From: Gemmatimonadota bacterium
Lineage (GTDB): Bacteria; Gemmatimonadota; Gemmatimonadetes; Longimicrobiales; Gaopeijiaceae
Direction of reading: 5' to 3'
Assembly: GCA_022571515.1 (NCBI GenBank)
Contig: JACZXQ010000028.1
Coordinates: 1-40,121 of the forward strand
DNA: 40,121 bases
The translations under genes were made by a program, and so were the position numbers. This document shows, in pieces, positions 17,151 through 25,180 of this stretch (positions are counted from its first letter, which is position 1; each line of letters opens with the position of its first letter). The notes under the pieces were generated by a model that saw nothing but the letters and a program-made list of their open reading frames with translations, was not told the DNA's origin and searched no databases.

Positions 17151-18614
17151 ATGACACAGCCAATAACAAGAACCGTCGCACTCCTCGCGGCGGGCCTCTT
17201 TTCGGGCGGCGCGCTAGCCCTATCTGCTCAGTCCGCCCCGCCAGGCACCGGTACGCTCTCGGGCATGGTCTACGACAGCACTACGGGCGGACCGCTGATC
17301 CACGCGACGGTTCATGTGCTGGGCACCGAGTACTTCGGCGAGAGCGATCTCTTCGGAAAGTTCAGGATTCCTGGCATGCCGGCGGGCGACTACGGCGTCA
17401 CCTTCTCTCACAGCCGGGCGGACCAACTCGAGTACTTGCCGCCCGCCTACATCGTGAACGTGCGTGATGGGGACACCACGGAGCTGGAGCTGTTCGTGCC
17501 CTCGCTGCCCTCGATTCTGACGGCGAGTTGCGCATGGTTCGGTGACGGCCGGGGGGCGCTCACCGGCTACGTGCGTGAGCGGTATCGTCGCACACCTCTT
17601 CCGCAGAGCAGGGTGAGGCTCTCGTGGCCGGGTAGCGGAGACGTTCCGGGGGGCGAAGTCATGGTTGTCACGGACATCGACGGCATATACCGCCTCTGCC
17701 AGATCCCGGCAAACGTTCCGCTAACCGCGGAGGCCGACTTTCTCGGGCTGATCGTTCGCACATCGGGACTCATTGTGGGACCAAACGAGTCGCGTCGGAG
17801 GGACTTCGATATCGATGTCATCGGAGTCGACAAGAAGAAGGTGGATCTCGACCGTCAGGCCAGAGAGCGGTTGACGGATGGGAAGACGGATGTACAGGGG
17901 CGGCTGAGGGACGCGGATAGCTCCGAGCCTGTGACGGCGGCGCTCGTCCAGATCCGGAACCACGACGAGGTGGCGCTCACGGACGGGGGCGGCCGCTTCG
18001 TGTTCCACAACGTGCGGGCGGGCATCCGCGTGGTCGACGTGCAGCATCTGGCGTACGGTGACCAGACCACGGAGATCTTGCTCACACGTGGTGGCGCCAC
18101 CGACATCGAAATTCAGGTGCAGAAGCAAGCCGTGGAGTTGGATCCGATCGTGGTGACCGTCCGCAAGCGGACTCGTCTCGACCGGCGAACGGTCTCTCTG
18201 GGCACCCGGAAGGACGTCCTGGTCCGCGAACAGATAGCCGAGATTGCTCGCACGTCGATCGACGCGGGCGACCTGCTGCGCCGATTCCCGGGCATCCGCG
18301 TACGCACGGTGGACGTTGGCGGCCAGAGGCTGTTGTGCGTCAACCGAGGTCGAGGCGGCCGGGACCGGAGTAGCTTGATGTCCGGGTTCGAGCTCGGCGG
18401 TCGCGCGCCTGGGTGCGACACGCTGCCCGTCTTCGTGGACGGCCAGCCGATGATGAGCCCCGAGATCTTCCTCGGGACGATATCTCCGGAGAACATCGAG
18501 AGCATCGAACTCGTGACCTTCACCGGCGCTGTTGCTTATCCGGGTGCCCAAAATGGGGCGATCGTCATCTACACGCGGGGCAACGGTCCCTGGGCGCAGC
18601 GAAGAAGGAGGTAG
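17151..18614 (+). CDS. Exported multi-domain protein: CarboxypepD-like repeats plus a TonB plug-like domain, no barrel
   Basis: A 487-residue protein with a signal peptide (MTQPITRTVALLAAGLFSGGALALSAQ). It then has up to three carboxypeptidase-regulatory-like beta-sandwich repeats: GTLSGMVYDSTTGGPLIHATVHVLG near 35-60, GALTGYVRERYRRTPLPQSRVRL near 140, and VQGRLRDADSSEPVTAALVQI near 245. The C-terminal 130 residues look like a TonB plug: LDPIVVTVRKR, DLLRRFPGIRVRTVD, PVFVDGQPMM, IESIELVTFTGAVAYPG and NGAIVIYTRG. The protein stops where a TonB receptor would begin its beta-barrel. Two cysteines (LLCVNRG and PGCDTLP) flank a glycine/arginine-rich loop and could form a disulfide. AGGAG at 17137-17141 supports the ATG chosen; the frame is open further upstream. 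Function is unknown. It converges with another plug-only gene. Confidence 0.8.
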   Translation: MTQPITRTVALLAAGLFSGGALALSAQSAPPGTGTLSGMVYDSTTGGPLIHATVHVLGTEYFGESDLFGKFRIPGMPAGDYGVTFSHSRADQLEYLPPAYIVNVRDGDTTELELFVPSLPSILTASCAWFGDGRGALTGYVRERYRRTPLPQSRVRLSWPGSGDVPGGEVMVVTDIDGIYRLCQIPANVPLTAEADFLGLIVRTSGLIVGPNESRRRDFDIDVIGVDKKKVDLDRQARERLTDGKTDVQGRLRDADSSEPVTAALVQIRNHDEVALTDGGGRFVFHNVRAGIRVVDVQHLAYGDQTTEILLTRGGATDIEIQVQKQAVELDPIVVTVRKRTRLDRRTVSLGTRKDVLVREQIAEIARTSIDAGDLLRRFPGIRVRTVDVGGQRLLCVNRGRGGRDRSSLMSGFELGGRAPGCDTLPVFVDGQPMMSPEIFLGTISPENIESIELVTFTGAVAYPGAQNGAIVIYTRGNGPWAQRRRR

Positions 18615-18654
18615 CACTGGACCGGGCATCCGCATGAGTCTCCTCAGCGGTTGA

Positions 18655-19143
18655 TCAACGGCGGCCGCTGGAAGTCTTCACGACGATAGCGCCGCCACCC
18701 GCATCGGACCCATAGAGTAGGACGGCGTTCCTGGCCGACAGGATCTGGATCGACTCGATCATGGACGCCGGTATCTGACGCAGCCGTGCCATCTCGGTGG
18801 TCAGAATTCCGTCGATGATCAGGACCAGATTGTCGTTGGTGAACAGGCTGTCGGGCCCGCGGTGCTGCACGCCGACCCGTCCGTCAAGCACACCGCGTTG
18901 CTCGGTGAGGACCAGGTGCCTGGCGTTCCAGCGCAGGGCTTCCCAGCCGTTACGCGCTTGAGACTTGGCGATCTCTTCTCTGGTGATGAAGTTGGGGTCG
19001 TCGCGCTCGGATTTCGCCATTTGTCGGGTCTGATCGAACATCGCACCGCCACCGCTTGCGCCCCCCGAACCCGATGCGCAGGCGGAAAGCGCCACTAGAA
19101 GGCCCGCGCACCAGATTGTTCCCATTCTCGTCACATGGGTCAT
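18655..19143 (-). CDS. Small plug-domain lipoprotein
   Basis: A 162-residue predicted lipoprotein. The N-terminus MTHVTRMGTIWCAGLLVALSACASGSGG has a lipobox LSAC, with the Cys near residue 22, followed by a glycine/serine linker. The C-terminal half is a minimal TonB-plug-like fold: LVLIIDGILTT, ASMIESIQILSARNAVLLYGSDAGGGAIVVKTS. This corresponds to the D-G, I-E-S-I-x-V-L and G-x-G-G-G-A-I-x-I-x-T elements of receptor plugs. No barrel or TonB box follows. GGAG lies eight bases before the ATG at 19143; the frame is open to 19299, but that N-terminus has no signal. It is convergent with the larger plug-only protein and 179 bases from the divergent xanthine dehydrogenase operon. Function is unknown. 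Confidence 0.8.
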   Translation of the reverse strand: MTHVTRMGTIWCAGLLVALSACASGSGGASGGGAMFDQTRQMAKSERDDPNFITREEIAKSQARNGWEALRWNARHLVLTEQRGVLDGRVGVQHRGPDSLFTNDNLVLIIDGILTTEMARLRQIPASMIESIQILSARNAVLLYGSDAGGGAIVVKTSSGRR

Positions 19144-19322
19144 GTGAGGTGCTCCGTTTCCAAACGCCATCCTTCCGATTCTCTTGTCTGAGCGGCGTGT
19201 GTAGTGATGTATACGCACCCAGGCGAGGTCGGTTTCGTGCTCGGCGTTGCTCGAGCCCTGGAGCGGCGTCAGCTTGGGCGGTATTGGCACCATCTCCAAC
19301 TACGTAAAGAGGGAACGAGAGC

Positions 19323-21509
19323 GTGGAACGAAGGGAAGGCATCAGCAAGCTCTTGGGCCGGGAGCTCTACATCGACGACGTACCGATGGACCGCGGCCTG
19401 TGGGGCGCGACGGTTCGAAGTCCTTCCCCGAGGGGGCGTATCCGGGAGGTCCGGTTCAGCCCGGACGTGAACTGGGACGAGTTCGTGGTCGTGGACCACC
19501 GCGACATTCCCGGCGAGAACCATGTCTGGCTGATCGAGTCGGACCAGCCGGTGTTGGCTGCCGACTCGGTGCGTCACGTCCACGAGCCCGTGGTGCTGCT
19601 GGCCCACCATTCAAGAGAGATGGTCCACAGGGCGGTTCGTTCGGTGGAGGTCATCGTGGATCCCGCTCCTCCGGTTCTCGACTTCCGGCTTCCGCCAGGC
19701 GCCGATGGCATCCAGCACGGCACGGACAACGTCTTCTCGCACATCGTCATCAGAAAGGGCGACGTCGATGCGGCCCTGGCCGATGCGCCGGTGGTGATCG
19801 AGGGCACCTACGAGACGGGAGCGCAGGAGCACGTCTACCTGGAGAATCAGGGAATGGTGGCCTGGATCGACGGCGATGTCGTGGTGGTCAAGGGCTCGCT
19901 TCAGTGCCCCTACTACGTGCACGCGGCGCTTACGCATGGCCTTGGCCGAGCCGAGGACAGGGTCCGGGTGATCCAGTCCCCCACCGGTGGAGGCTTCGGC
20001 GGCAAGGAGGAATATCCGTCGGTGCTGGCCCTGCACGTGGCCCTTCTGGCTCTCAAGGCGGGCGCTCCGGTCAAGATGATCTACGATCGGCCCGAGGACA
20101 TGGCCGCCACCACCAAGCGCCATCCAGCCTGGATCCGGCACCGGACCGGCGTGGATCTCGACGGGCGGCTGTTGGCGCAAGCGGTCGAGGTGGTATTCGA
20201 CGGTGGAGCCTACGTGACCCTGTCGCCCGTGGTGCTCAGCAGGGGGCTGATCCATGCGGGCGGACCCTACGCCTGCGACAACGTCCGCATCGATGGACGC
20301 GCTGTTCTCACCAACTCGGTGCCCTTCGGCGCGTTTCGCGGGTTCGGGGCGCCCCAAACCATCTTCGCGGTCGAGCGGCAGATGGATAAGATCGCGGAAG
20401 AGTTGGGCATGGACCCGGTCGAGCTACGACGGATGAACCTGATACGAGAAGGCCAATCGACGGCCACGGGTCAGATCATTCGGGACGGCGCCGACCGGCT
20501 GGAGGTGCTCGACCGCGCGCTCGATCTGTCGGCGTACCGAGAGAAACAGGAAGAACACGCTCGGTTCAACGCCGCCCACGAGGATCTACGCCGGGGGGTC
20601 GGTCTTTCCACGTACTTCCACGGCGCGGGTTTCACGGGAGGTGGGGAGGTCCATCTGTCTTCCGTCGCGAAGGTCGAGGCACGGCCGGACGGCCGGATTG
20701 AAGTGCTCACCTCCAACATCGAGATGGGACAAGGCACTCTGACCATCTTCACGCAGATCGCGTCGGAGTCGCTGGGGTTGGAGCCGGACGACGTGGTGAT
20801 CGCCGAAGCCGATACGTTCCGGGTGCCGAACAGCGGCCCCACGGTTGCGTCGCGCACCGTGATGGTCGTGGGCAGGCTGATCGAGAAGGCCTGCGCGGAT
20901 CTGGTGGCGAAGCTGGGAGATTCCGACCTACGAGGTCCGGATCTGAAGCAGGCCATCGTGGACTGGTACCGGAAACACTCCGGCGGTGTCCTGGATGGTG
21001 CGGCCCGATACGAGCCCCCTCCCGGCACGTCCTGGGATGAGGACTCCTACCGAGGTGATGCTTATGGCGCCTTCGCTTGGGGTGCGTGCGTGGTCGAGGT
21101 GGAGGTGGACCTGAGGACCCTCGGCACCCGTGTGCTCGACGTGGTGGCCGTTCAGGAGGTCGGCAAGGTGCTCAACGAGCTGCTGGCTCGCGGGCAAATC
21201 CAAGGCGGCGTGGTTCAAGCCATCGGGTGGGCGTTGATGGAGGAGTGCGTGTGGAGCGATGGAGCGATGGTGAACAACCAGCTCACCAACTACATGATTC
21301 CGACCAGCGATGACGTGCCGCCGATTCGCGTGGATTTCCTCGAGGCCCCATACGCGCACGGCACGGGTGGAGCGAAGGGTATCGGCGAGCTGCCCGTCGA
21401 CGGGCCGGCGCCCGCGGTGGCAGCGGCCATCGAAGCGGCCACCGGCACCCATCCCCGAGTGATTCCCGTGACGCCAGAGAGGTTGATGGAGCTGTACGAT
21501 GGCGCATGA
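19323..21509 (+). CDS. Xanthine dehydrogenase-type molybdenum hydroxylase, large (Moco) subunit
   Basis: A 728-residue catalytic subunit, expected to hydroxylate xanthine or hypoxanthine to urate in the cytoplasm. The molybdopterin-cytosine-dinucleotide segments are GGGFGGKEE at 222-230, GAFRGFGAPQ at 336-345 (the A-F-R-G-F-G form is common in true xanthine dehydrogenases), EMGQGTLTIFTQIASE and GPTVASRTVMVVG. KGIGELP places the catalytic base at Glu689. The start is GTG with AAAGAGGG nine bases upstream. It overlaps the iron-sulfur subunit gene by 11 bases. Substrate assignment rests mainly on context: the operon neighbours and the urate, allantoin and allantoate genes that follow. No XdhC-type maturation gene is in the window. 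Confidence 0.9.
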   Translation: MERREGISKLLGRELYIDDVPMDRGLWGATVRSPSPRGRIREVRFSPDVNWDEFVVVDHRDIPGENHVWLIESDQPVLAADSVRHVHEPVVLLAHHSREMVHRAVRSVEVIVDPAPPVLDFRLPPGADGIQHGTDNVFSHIVIRKGDVDAALADAPVVIEGTYETGAQEHVYLENQGMVAWIDGDVVVVKGSLQCPYYVHAALTHGLGRAEDRVRVIQSPTGGGFGGKEEYPSVLALHVALLALKAGAPVKMIYDRPEDMAATTKRHPAWIRHRTGVDLDGRLLAQAVEVVFDGGAYVTLSPVVLSRGLIHAGGPYACDNVRIDGRAVLTNSVPFGAFRGFGAPQTIFAVERQMDKIAEELGMDPVELRRMNLIREGQSTATGQIIRDGADRLEVLDRALDLSAYREKQEEHARFNAAHEDLRRGVGLSTYFHGAGFTGGGEVHLSSVAKVEARPDGRIEVLTSNIEMGQGTLTIFTQIASESLGLEPDDVVIAEADTFRVPNSGPTVASRTVMVVGRLIEKACADLVAKLGDSDLRGPDLKQAIVDWYRKHSGGVLDGAARYEPPPGTSWDEDSYRGDAYGAFAWGACVVEVEVDLRTLGTRVLDVVAVQEVGKVLNELLARGQIQGGVVQAIGWALMEECVWSDGAMVNNQLTNYMIPTSDDVPPIRVDFLEAPYAHGTGGAKGIGELPVDGPAPAVAAAIEAATGTHPRVIPVTPERLMELYDGA

Positions 21510-21978
21510 CGCTCGGGAGGACACGGTGCACGTCGAGTTCACGCTCAACGGCAAGGTGGTCTCCGTGGAGGCGCAGCCTGCCGACCGCCTCCTCGACACG
21601 ATTCGCTATGGACTGGCACTGCCCGGAACCAAGGAGGGGTGTGGTGAAGGGGAGTGCGGCTCTTGTACCGTTTTGCTCGACGGGCTTCCCGCGAACTCCT
21701 GCCTGGTACCCACATATCAGGTGAGGGGCAGGACCGTTGAGACGGTGGAGTCCTTGTCCGAGGAGGACGTGGCGCCGCTGCTGCGGACCGGCGCGACCCA
21801 GTGCGGCGCGTGCACGCCGGGTGTGGTCATGACCGCTACGTGGATCCGGCGTCATCCCGAAGTGCTGGAGGCTCAGGGCATCAGAGCGTTGATGGCGGGC
21901 AATCTGTGTCGGTGCACCGGGTATGACGGCATCGTCGAAGGGGTCGAGGCACTAGTGGCTCGGGAGACCGGCGGATGA
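21499..21978 (+). CDS. Xanthine dehydrogenase-type [2Fe-2S] subunit
   Basis: A 159-residue electron-transfer subunit carrying two [2Fe-2S] clusters. The plant-ferredoxin-type site has Cys48, Cys53, Cys56 and Cys68 (GCGEGECGSC ... NSC). The helical C-terminal site has Cys102-x2-Cys105 and Cys137-x-Cys139 (QCGACTPG, NLCRCTGY). The size is normal for a separate small subunit of the CoxS/XdhC-like type. There is no Tat signal, consistent with a cytoplasmic complex. It overlaps the large subunit by 11 bases and the FAD subunit by 4 bases, so the three are translationally coupled. Confidence 0.95.
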   Translation: MAHDAREDTVHVEFTLNGKVVSVEAQPADRLLDTIRYGLALPGTKEGCGEGECGSCTVLLDGLPANSCLVPTYQVRGRTVETVESLSEEDVAPLLRTGATQCGACTPGVVMTATWIRRHPEVLEAQGIRALMAGNLCRCTGYDGIVEGVEALVARETGG

Positions 21979-22802
21979 GGGTTCTCATGCCCGACACGCT
22001 CGAAGAAGCCTACGGGATGCTGGCGGCCGAGCCGTTGACTCCCGTGGCGGGCGGGACGGATCTGCTCGCCCATTGGCCGGGCAATCACGACGCGCGCAAA
22101 CGGGCGTACCTGGACCTCTCCGGGGTGAGCGGCCTTCGTTTCATGCACTGGGGCGACGAGGCGCTGACGCTTGGAGGCCTGACGACGTATTCGGATGTGA
22201 TCTGGGATTCCCGAGTGGTGGAGGAGTTCCCGTTGCTGGCCGACGCGGGCGGGCAGGTGGGGTCGATCCAGATCCAAGCCCGCGGCACGTGGGCGGGCAA
22301 CATCGCCAACGGGTCGCCCGCCGCGGACGGGGTGCCGGTCCTGATGGCTTACGATGCGGTCGTCGTGCTGGGGTCCGAGGAGGGAGACCAGGAGGTTTTG
22401 CTCGCCGACTTCTATCTCGGCTACAAGAAGATGCGCCTTCGGGCCCACCAGTTGATCCGGGCCATCCGATTGCCGAGGCGCGAGTACGATTTTCAGCGGT
22501 TCGTCAAAGTGGGGGCACGGAATGCCCAGGCCATCACGAAGATCGGCGTCGCCCTGACCCGCTCAGAGGAGCGGTGGAGGGTCGTGGTCAACAGCATGGC
22601 GCCCACGGTGCGGCGTTGCCCCGCCCTGGAGGCCATGCTCGACGAGGATCGCCCGGTGTCCGGCCCCGAGGACCTCCTGACCGCCATCCGTGAGGACCTC
22701 GCTCCCATCGACGACATTCGCTCGACGGCAGCCTACCGGGAAAAGACCCTCGCGCGGGTGCTCTACTTCGACCTCAAGGGAGTTTGCCCCTCGTTCGCCT
22801 GA
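21975..22802 (+). CDS. Xanthine dehydrogenase-type FAD subunit
   Basis: A 275-residue flavoprotein subunit (CoxM-like) that passes electrons from the iron-sulfur clusters to NAD+ or another acceptor. The FAD-binding motifs are PVAGGTDLLAHW near 25-36 and RGTWAGNIANGSPAADGVPVL near 108-128. A C-terminal CO_deh_flav_C-like domain follows. It starts inside the last codons of the iron-sulfur subunit (ATGA overlap). The DUF6986 gene begins 20 bases after its stop, with its own ribosome site. Confidence 0.93.
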   Translation: MRVLMPDTLEEAYGMLAAEPLTPVAGGTDLLAHWPGNHDARKRAYLDLSGVSGLRFMHWGDEALTLGGLTTYSDVIWDSRVVEEFPLLADAGGQVGSIQIQARGTWAGNIANGSPAADGVPVLMAYDAVVVLGSEEGDQEVLLADFYLGYKKMRLRAHQLIRAIRLPRREYDFQRFVKVGARNAQAITKIGVALTRSEERWRVVVNSMAPTVRRCPALEAMLDEDRPVSGPEDLLTAIREDLAPIDDIRSTAAYREKTLARVLYFDLKGVCPSFA

Positions 22803-22822
22803 CCGCGAGGCAAGGAGCCGCT

Positions 22823-24274
22823 ATGAAAACCTCGATTCCCGACGATCTGCTGGAAACGGTAGTCGCCCCCCTACGCTCGGCGATGCAGGACTTCGACGCT
22901 CGGTTCCCCGGCGAGTCGGGAGATCGCCAGCCGGTACACACGGTGTACGGGGGCGCGCACCTGTTCCGAGCGGGCACGGCTCAGCGACTGGGCGCCCTGG
23001 CCCTGCGCTTCGTGGAGGAATACGCGCCGGATTTCGTGTCCCTCGCCCGGGGCGTCGGCCTGCGCGGGGCCGAGACGCTTCCCACTTCAGCGGGGGAGAT
23101 CTCCGCCCTGGCTGCCCGCATCGAAGGCGATTCCGCCGGGGCGCGGGTGGAGGAGCCCGACGCGTGGCTGGCTCACACCGTGCACACACGCGTTATGGAG
23201 AAGCTGCGGCGGGAGCCGGTCGAGGATTTCCGTCTCGACTTCGAGGACGGCTACGGTAATCGTCCGGACGACGAGGAGGACGCCTGCGCTCTTTCGGCCG
23301 CCGGCGAAGTGGCGCGTGGAATGTCCGAGGGTACGCTGCCGCCCTTCCTGGGCATCCGCATCAAACCGTTCAGCCGAGAGTTGGTGGGCCGGGGGGCGCG
23401 GACCCTCGACCTGTTTCTTTCGGCGCTCTCGGAGCAATCCGACGGTGCTCTTCCCGACAACTTCGTCGTGACCCTGCCCAAGGTTGTGATTCCGGCCCAG
23501 GTGGCCGCGCTGGTGAGGCTGTTCGAGGCGATCGAGTCCCAGACGCCCATCCACGAAGGCGCGCTTCGCCTCGAGTTGATGGTGGAGACGCCGCAGTCGA
23601 TCATAGACGCCACGGGCACCTCACCGCTCCCGGCCATCGTGGAGGCCGCCGACGGGCGCTGCACCGGGGCCCACTTCGGCGTGTACGACTACACCGCGAG
23701 TTGCTCCATCACGGCCGAGTATCAGACCATGGGGCACCCCGCGTGCGACATGGCGCGCCAGGTGATGCAGGTGGCTCTGGCAGGCAGCGGCATCTTCCTG
23801 TCCGATGGGGCTACCAACGTCCTCCCCGTGCCCGTCCACCGTCAGGGAGAGGGTGATCCTCCGCTCTCGGAAGTGCAGGTGAGCGAGAACTACGAGAGCG
23901 TGGCTCGCGCCTGGCGCATGCACTTCGCAGACGTGAGGCACTCGCTTGAAACAGGCTACTACCAGGGGTGGGATCTTCACCCGGCCCAACTCGTCACACG
24001 CTATGCCGCGCTCTACTCGTTCTTTCTGGAGAGCCTCCCGTCCGGGACGGAGCGCCTCCGCAACTTTGTGGAGAAGGCCGCCCAGGCGACCCTGGTGGGC
24101 GACGTGTTCGACGACGCGGCCACCGGGCAGGGCCTGCTGAACTTCTTCCTCAGGGGCCTGAACTGCGGCGCGATCACGCGCGATGAGGCGCTCGCGACCG
24201 GGCTCACCGAGGCCGAGCTGCGGAGCCGCTCGTTTCTGAAGATCCTGGAGGGCCGAAGGGGTGAGCCGTCGTGA
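22823..24274 (+). CDS. DUF6986 family protein (CitE/HpcH aldolase-like)
   Basis: A 483-residue cytoplasmic protein of a family listed as DUF6986, sometimes called aldolase or 'phosphoenolpyruvate kinase'. Its features are those of the HpcH/HpaI-CitE-malate-synthase TIM barrel: RLDFEDGYGNRPDDEE in the position of the CitE D-L-E-D strand; RLELMVETPQSI with the likely metal-binding Glu; HFGVYDYTAS with the likely metal-binding Asp; and YYQGWDLHPAQL, matching the CitE H-P-x-Q motif. The C-terminal 90 residues are helical. AAGGAG at 22812-22817 fixes the ATG; the frame extends 13 codons further without support. It is the last gene of the xanthine dehydrogenase operon and converges on the 5-hydroxyisourate hydrolase gene. 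A C-C lyase or glyoxylate/ureidoglycolate role is inferred from fold and place only. Confidence 0.8.
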   Translation: MKTSIPDDLLETVVAPLRSAMQDFDARFPGESGDRQPVHTVYGGAHLFRAGTAQRLGALALRFVEEYAPDFVSLARGVGLRGAETLPTSAGEISALAARIEGDSAGARVEEPDAWLAHTVHTRVMEKLRREPVEDFRLDFEDGYGNRPDDEEDACALSAAGEVARGMSEGTLPPFLGIRIKPFSRELVGRGARTLDLFLSALSEQSDGALPDNFVVTLPKVVIPAQVAALVRLFEAIESQTPIHEGALRLELMVETPQSIIDATGTSPLPAIVEAADGRCTGAHFGVYDYTASCSITAEYQTMGHPACDMARQVMQVALAGSGIFLSDGATNVLPVPVHRQGEGDPPLSEVQVSENYESVARAWRMHFADVRHSLETGYYQGWDLHPAQLVTRYAALYSFFLESLPSGTERLRNFVEKAAQATLVGDVFDDAATGQGLLNFFLRGLNCGAITRDEALATGLTEAELRSRSFLKILEGRRGEPS

Positions 24275-24305
24275 AAGCTGGTGTGGGCAATGACCCGATC
24301 AGCTT
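24275..24305. terminator. Possible shared hairpin between convergent genes
   Basis: AAGCTG (24275-24280) and CAGCTT (24300-24305) form an inverted repeat around GGG-CAATGA-CCC in the 24-base gap between the DUF6986 and uraH stop codons. It may end both convergent transcripts. No T run follows on either strand, so it is a weak candidate. Confidence 0.25.
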
Positions 24306-24643
24306 CCCCTGTAAGTGGAGTAACCGAAGCGGCTGAGGAGCAGTGGCACATGATAGTGCCCGGCTGGATCCTCGACCGCGAAGGTGATGTCCACCGAGGG
24401 GTAGAAGGTGGGTTCGCCGCGTGCGGCGAAGTAGTCCCCCACCTGGAACGAGAGCCGGTACACTGCGGGATCGCTCAGCCCACCCTCGGGAAGCAGATCG
24501 CTCACGCGTCCGTCGTCGTCCGTGTGGCCGTCGGCCAGGTGGACCCAAGATTCCCCCGAGTCGCCGCGCCAAAGGGATACCGCCATGCCCGTGGCGGGCA
24601 TGCCCGCCACAAGATCCAGTACGTGTGTCGTGATGGCGCTCAT
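24299..24643 (-). CDS. uraH: 5-Hydroxyisourate hydrolase (transthyretin-like)
   Basis: A 114-residue enzyme that hydrolyses 5-hydroxyisourate to OHCU (2-oxo-4-hydroxy-4-carboxy-5-ureidoimidazoline), step two of urate breakdown. The N-terminal THVLDLVAGMPA holds the signature His of the family, HLADGHTDDDGR the middle loop, and HYHVPLLLSRFGYSTYRGS ends in the diagnostic Y-R-G-S tetrapeptide that separates this enzyme from transthyretin. The length is typical. There is no periplasmic signal. The start ATG overlaps the uraD stop in an ATGA (24640-24643), so the two are coupled. It is the last gene of the minus-strand operon. Confidence 0.97.
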   Translation of the reverse strand: MSAITTHVLDLVAGMPATGMAVSLWRGDSGESWVHLADGHTDDDGRVSDLLPEGGLSDPAVYRLSFQVGDYFAARGEPTFYPSVDITFAVEDPAGHYHVPLLLSRFGYSTYRGS

Positions 24644-25155
24644 GTGTCCACCAGTTTCTCCAGCCGAATCCGGGTGATTTTGGCCTGCTCTGCCGCCGCC
24701 ACTCTGAGCTCGTCAGTGGGATCGTTGTCCAACCGCGTGAGAAGGGCCATGAGCATCTCGTAGCCGCTCCGCCCGGTCGCACAGATCAGAAAGACGTGTC
24801 CGAATCGCCTCTCGTACTCCAGGTTGCGGGCCACCATGGCATCATGGACCTCCCGGTCGGCCTGGTCCATCCCAGACTGCTCTGTGGTCGACCAACCGTG
24901 CTCCGTGGCGGATGCCGGCCTCTCCGAGATTCGCTCGCCAATTCTGGGGTGGTGCGAGAAGGCGTCGAGCCAGTCGTCCGGCTCGAGATCCCACCAAGTT
25001 CGCTCGGCGATCTCGAACATGGCACGGTCACTGTGGTAGGGGCGTGCCGCCACCATGCCCTGGACCCACCGGCGCGAGCCGCAGCAACGGGCCAGTGCCT
25101 CTTGGGCGTCCGTCTCGGGGAGTGCGTTCAGCAGCTGTGCCGCGGGATTCGTCAT
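24640..25155 (-). CDS. uraD: OHCU decarboxylase
   Basis: A 171-residue enzyme that decarboxylates OHCU to S-(+)-allantoin. The family motifs are WVQGMVAARPY near 30-40, ERTWWDLEPDDWLDAFSHHPRIGE with the His-His-Pro-Arg-Ile-Gly block at 68-73 (catalytic His), and a C-terminal YEMLMALLTRLDNDPTDEL segment followed by an E-Q-A-K-I-T-R-x-R-L-E-K-L helix. The frame opens at 25173, but GGAGG five bases before the ATG at 25155 decides the start. It lies between allantoicase (25 bases upstream) and uraH (4-base overlap). Confidence 0.96.
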   Translation of the reverse strand: MTNPAAQLLNALPETDAQEALARCCGSRRWVQGMVAARPYHSDRAMFEIAERTWWDLEPDDWLDAFSHHPRIGERISERPASATEHGWSTTEQSGMDQADREVHDAMVARNLEYERRFGHVFLICATGRSGYEMLMALLTRLDNDPTDELRVAAAEQAKITRIRLEKLVDT

Positions 25156-25180
25156 GGCACCTCCCCTGGCCACGAGCGGA

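Noticed and set aside
19247-20389. Open frame of 380 codons on the plus strand
   Set aside because: It is a shifted frame inside the xanthine dehydrogenase large-subunit gene, with the low-complexity Gly/Arg composition of an off-frame.
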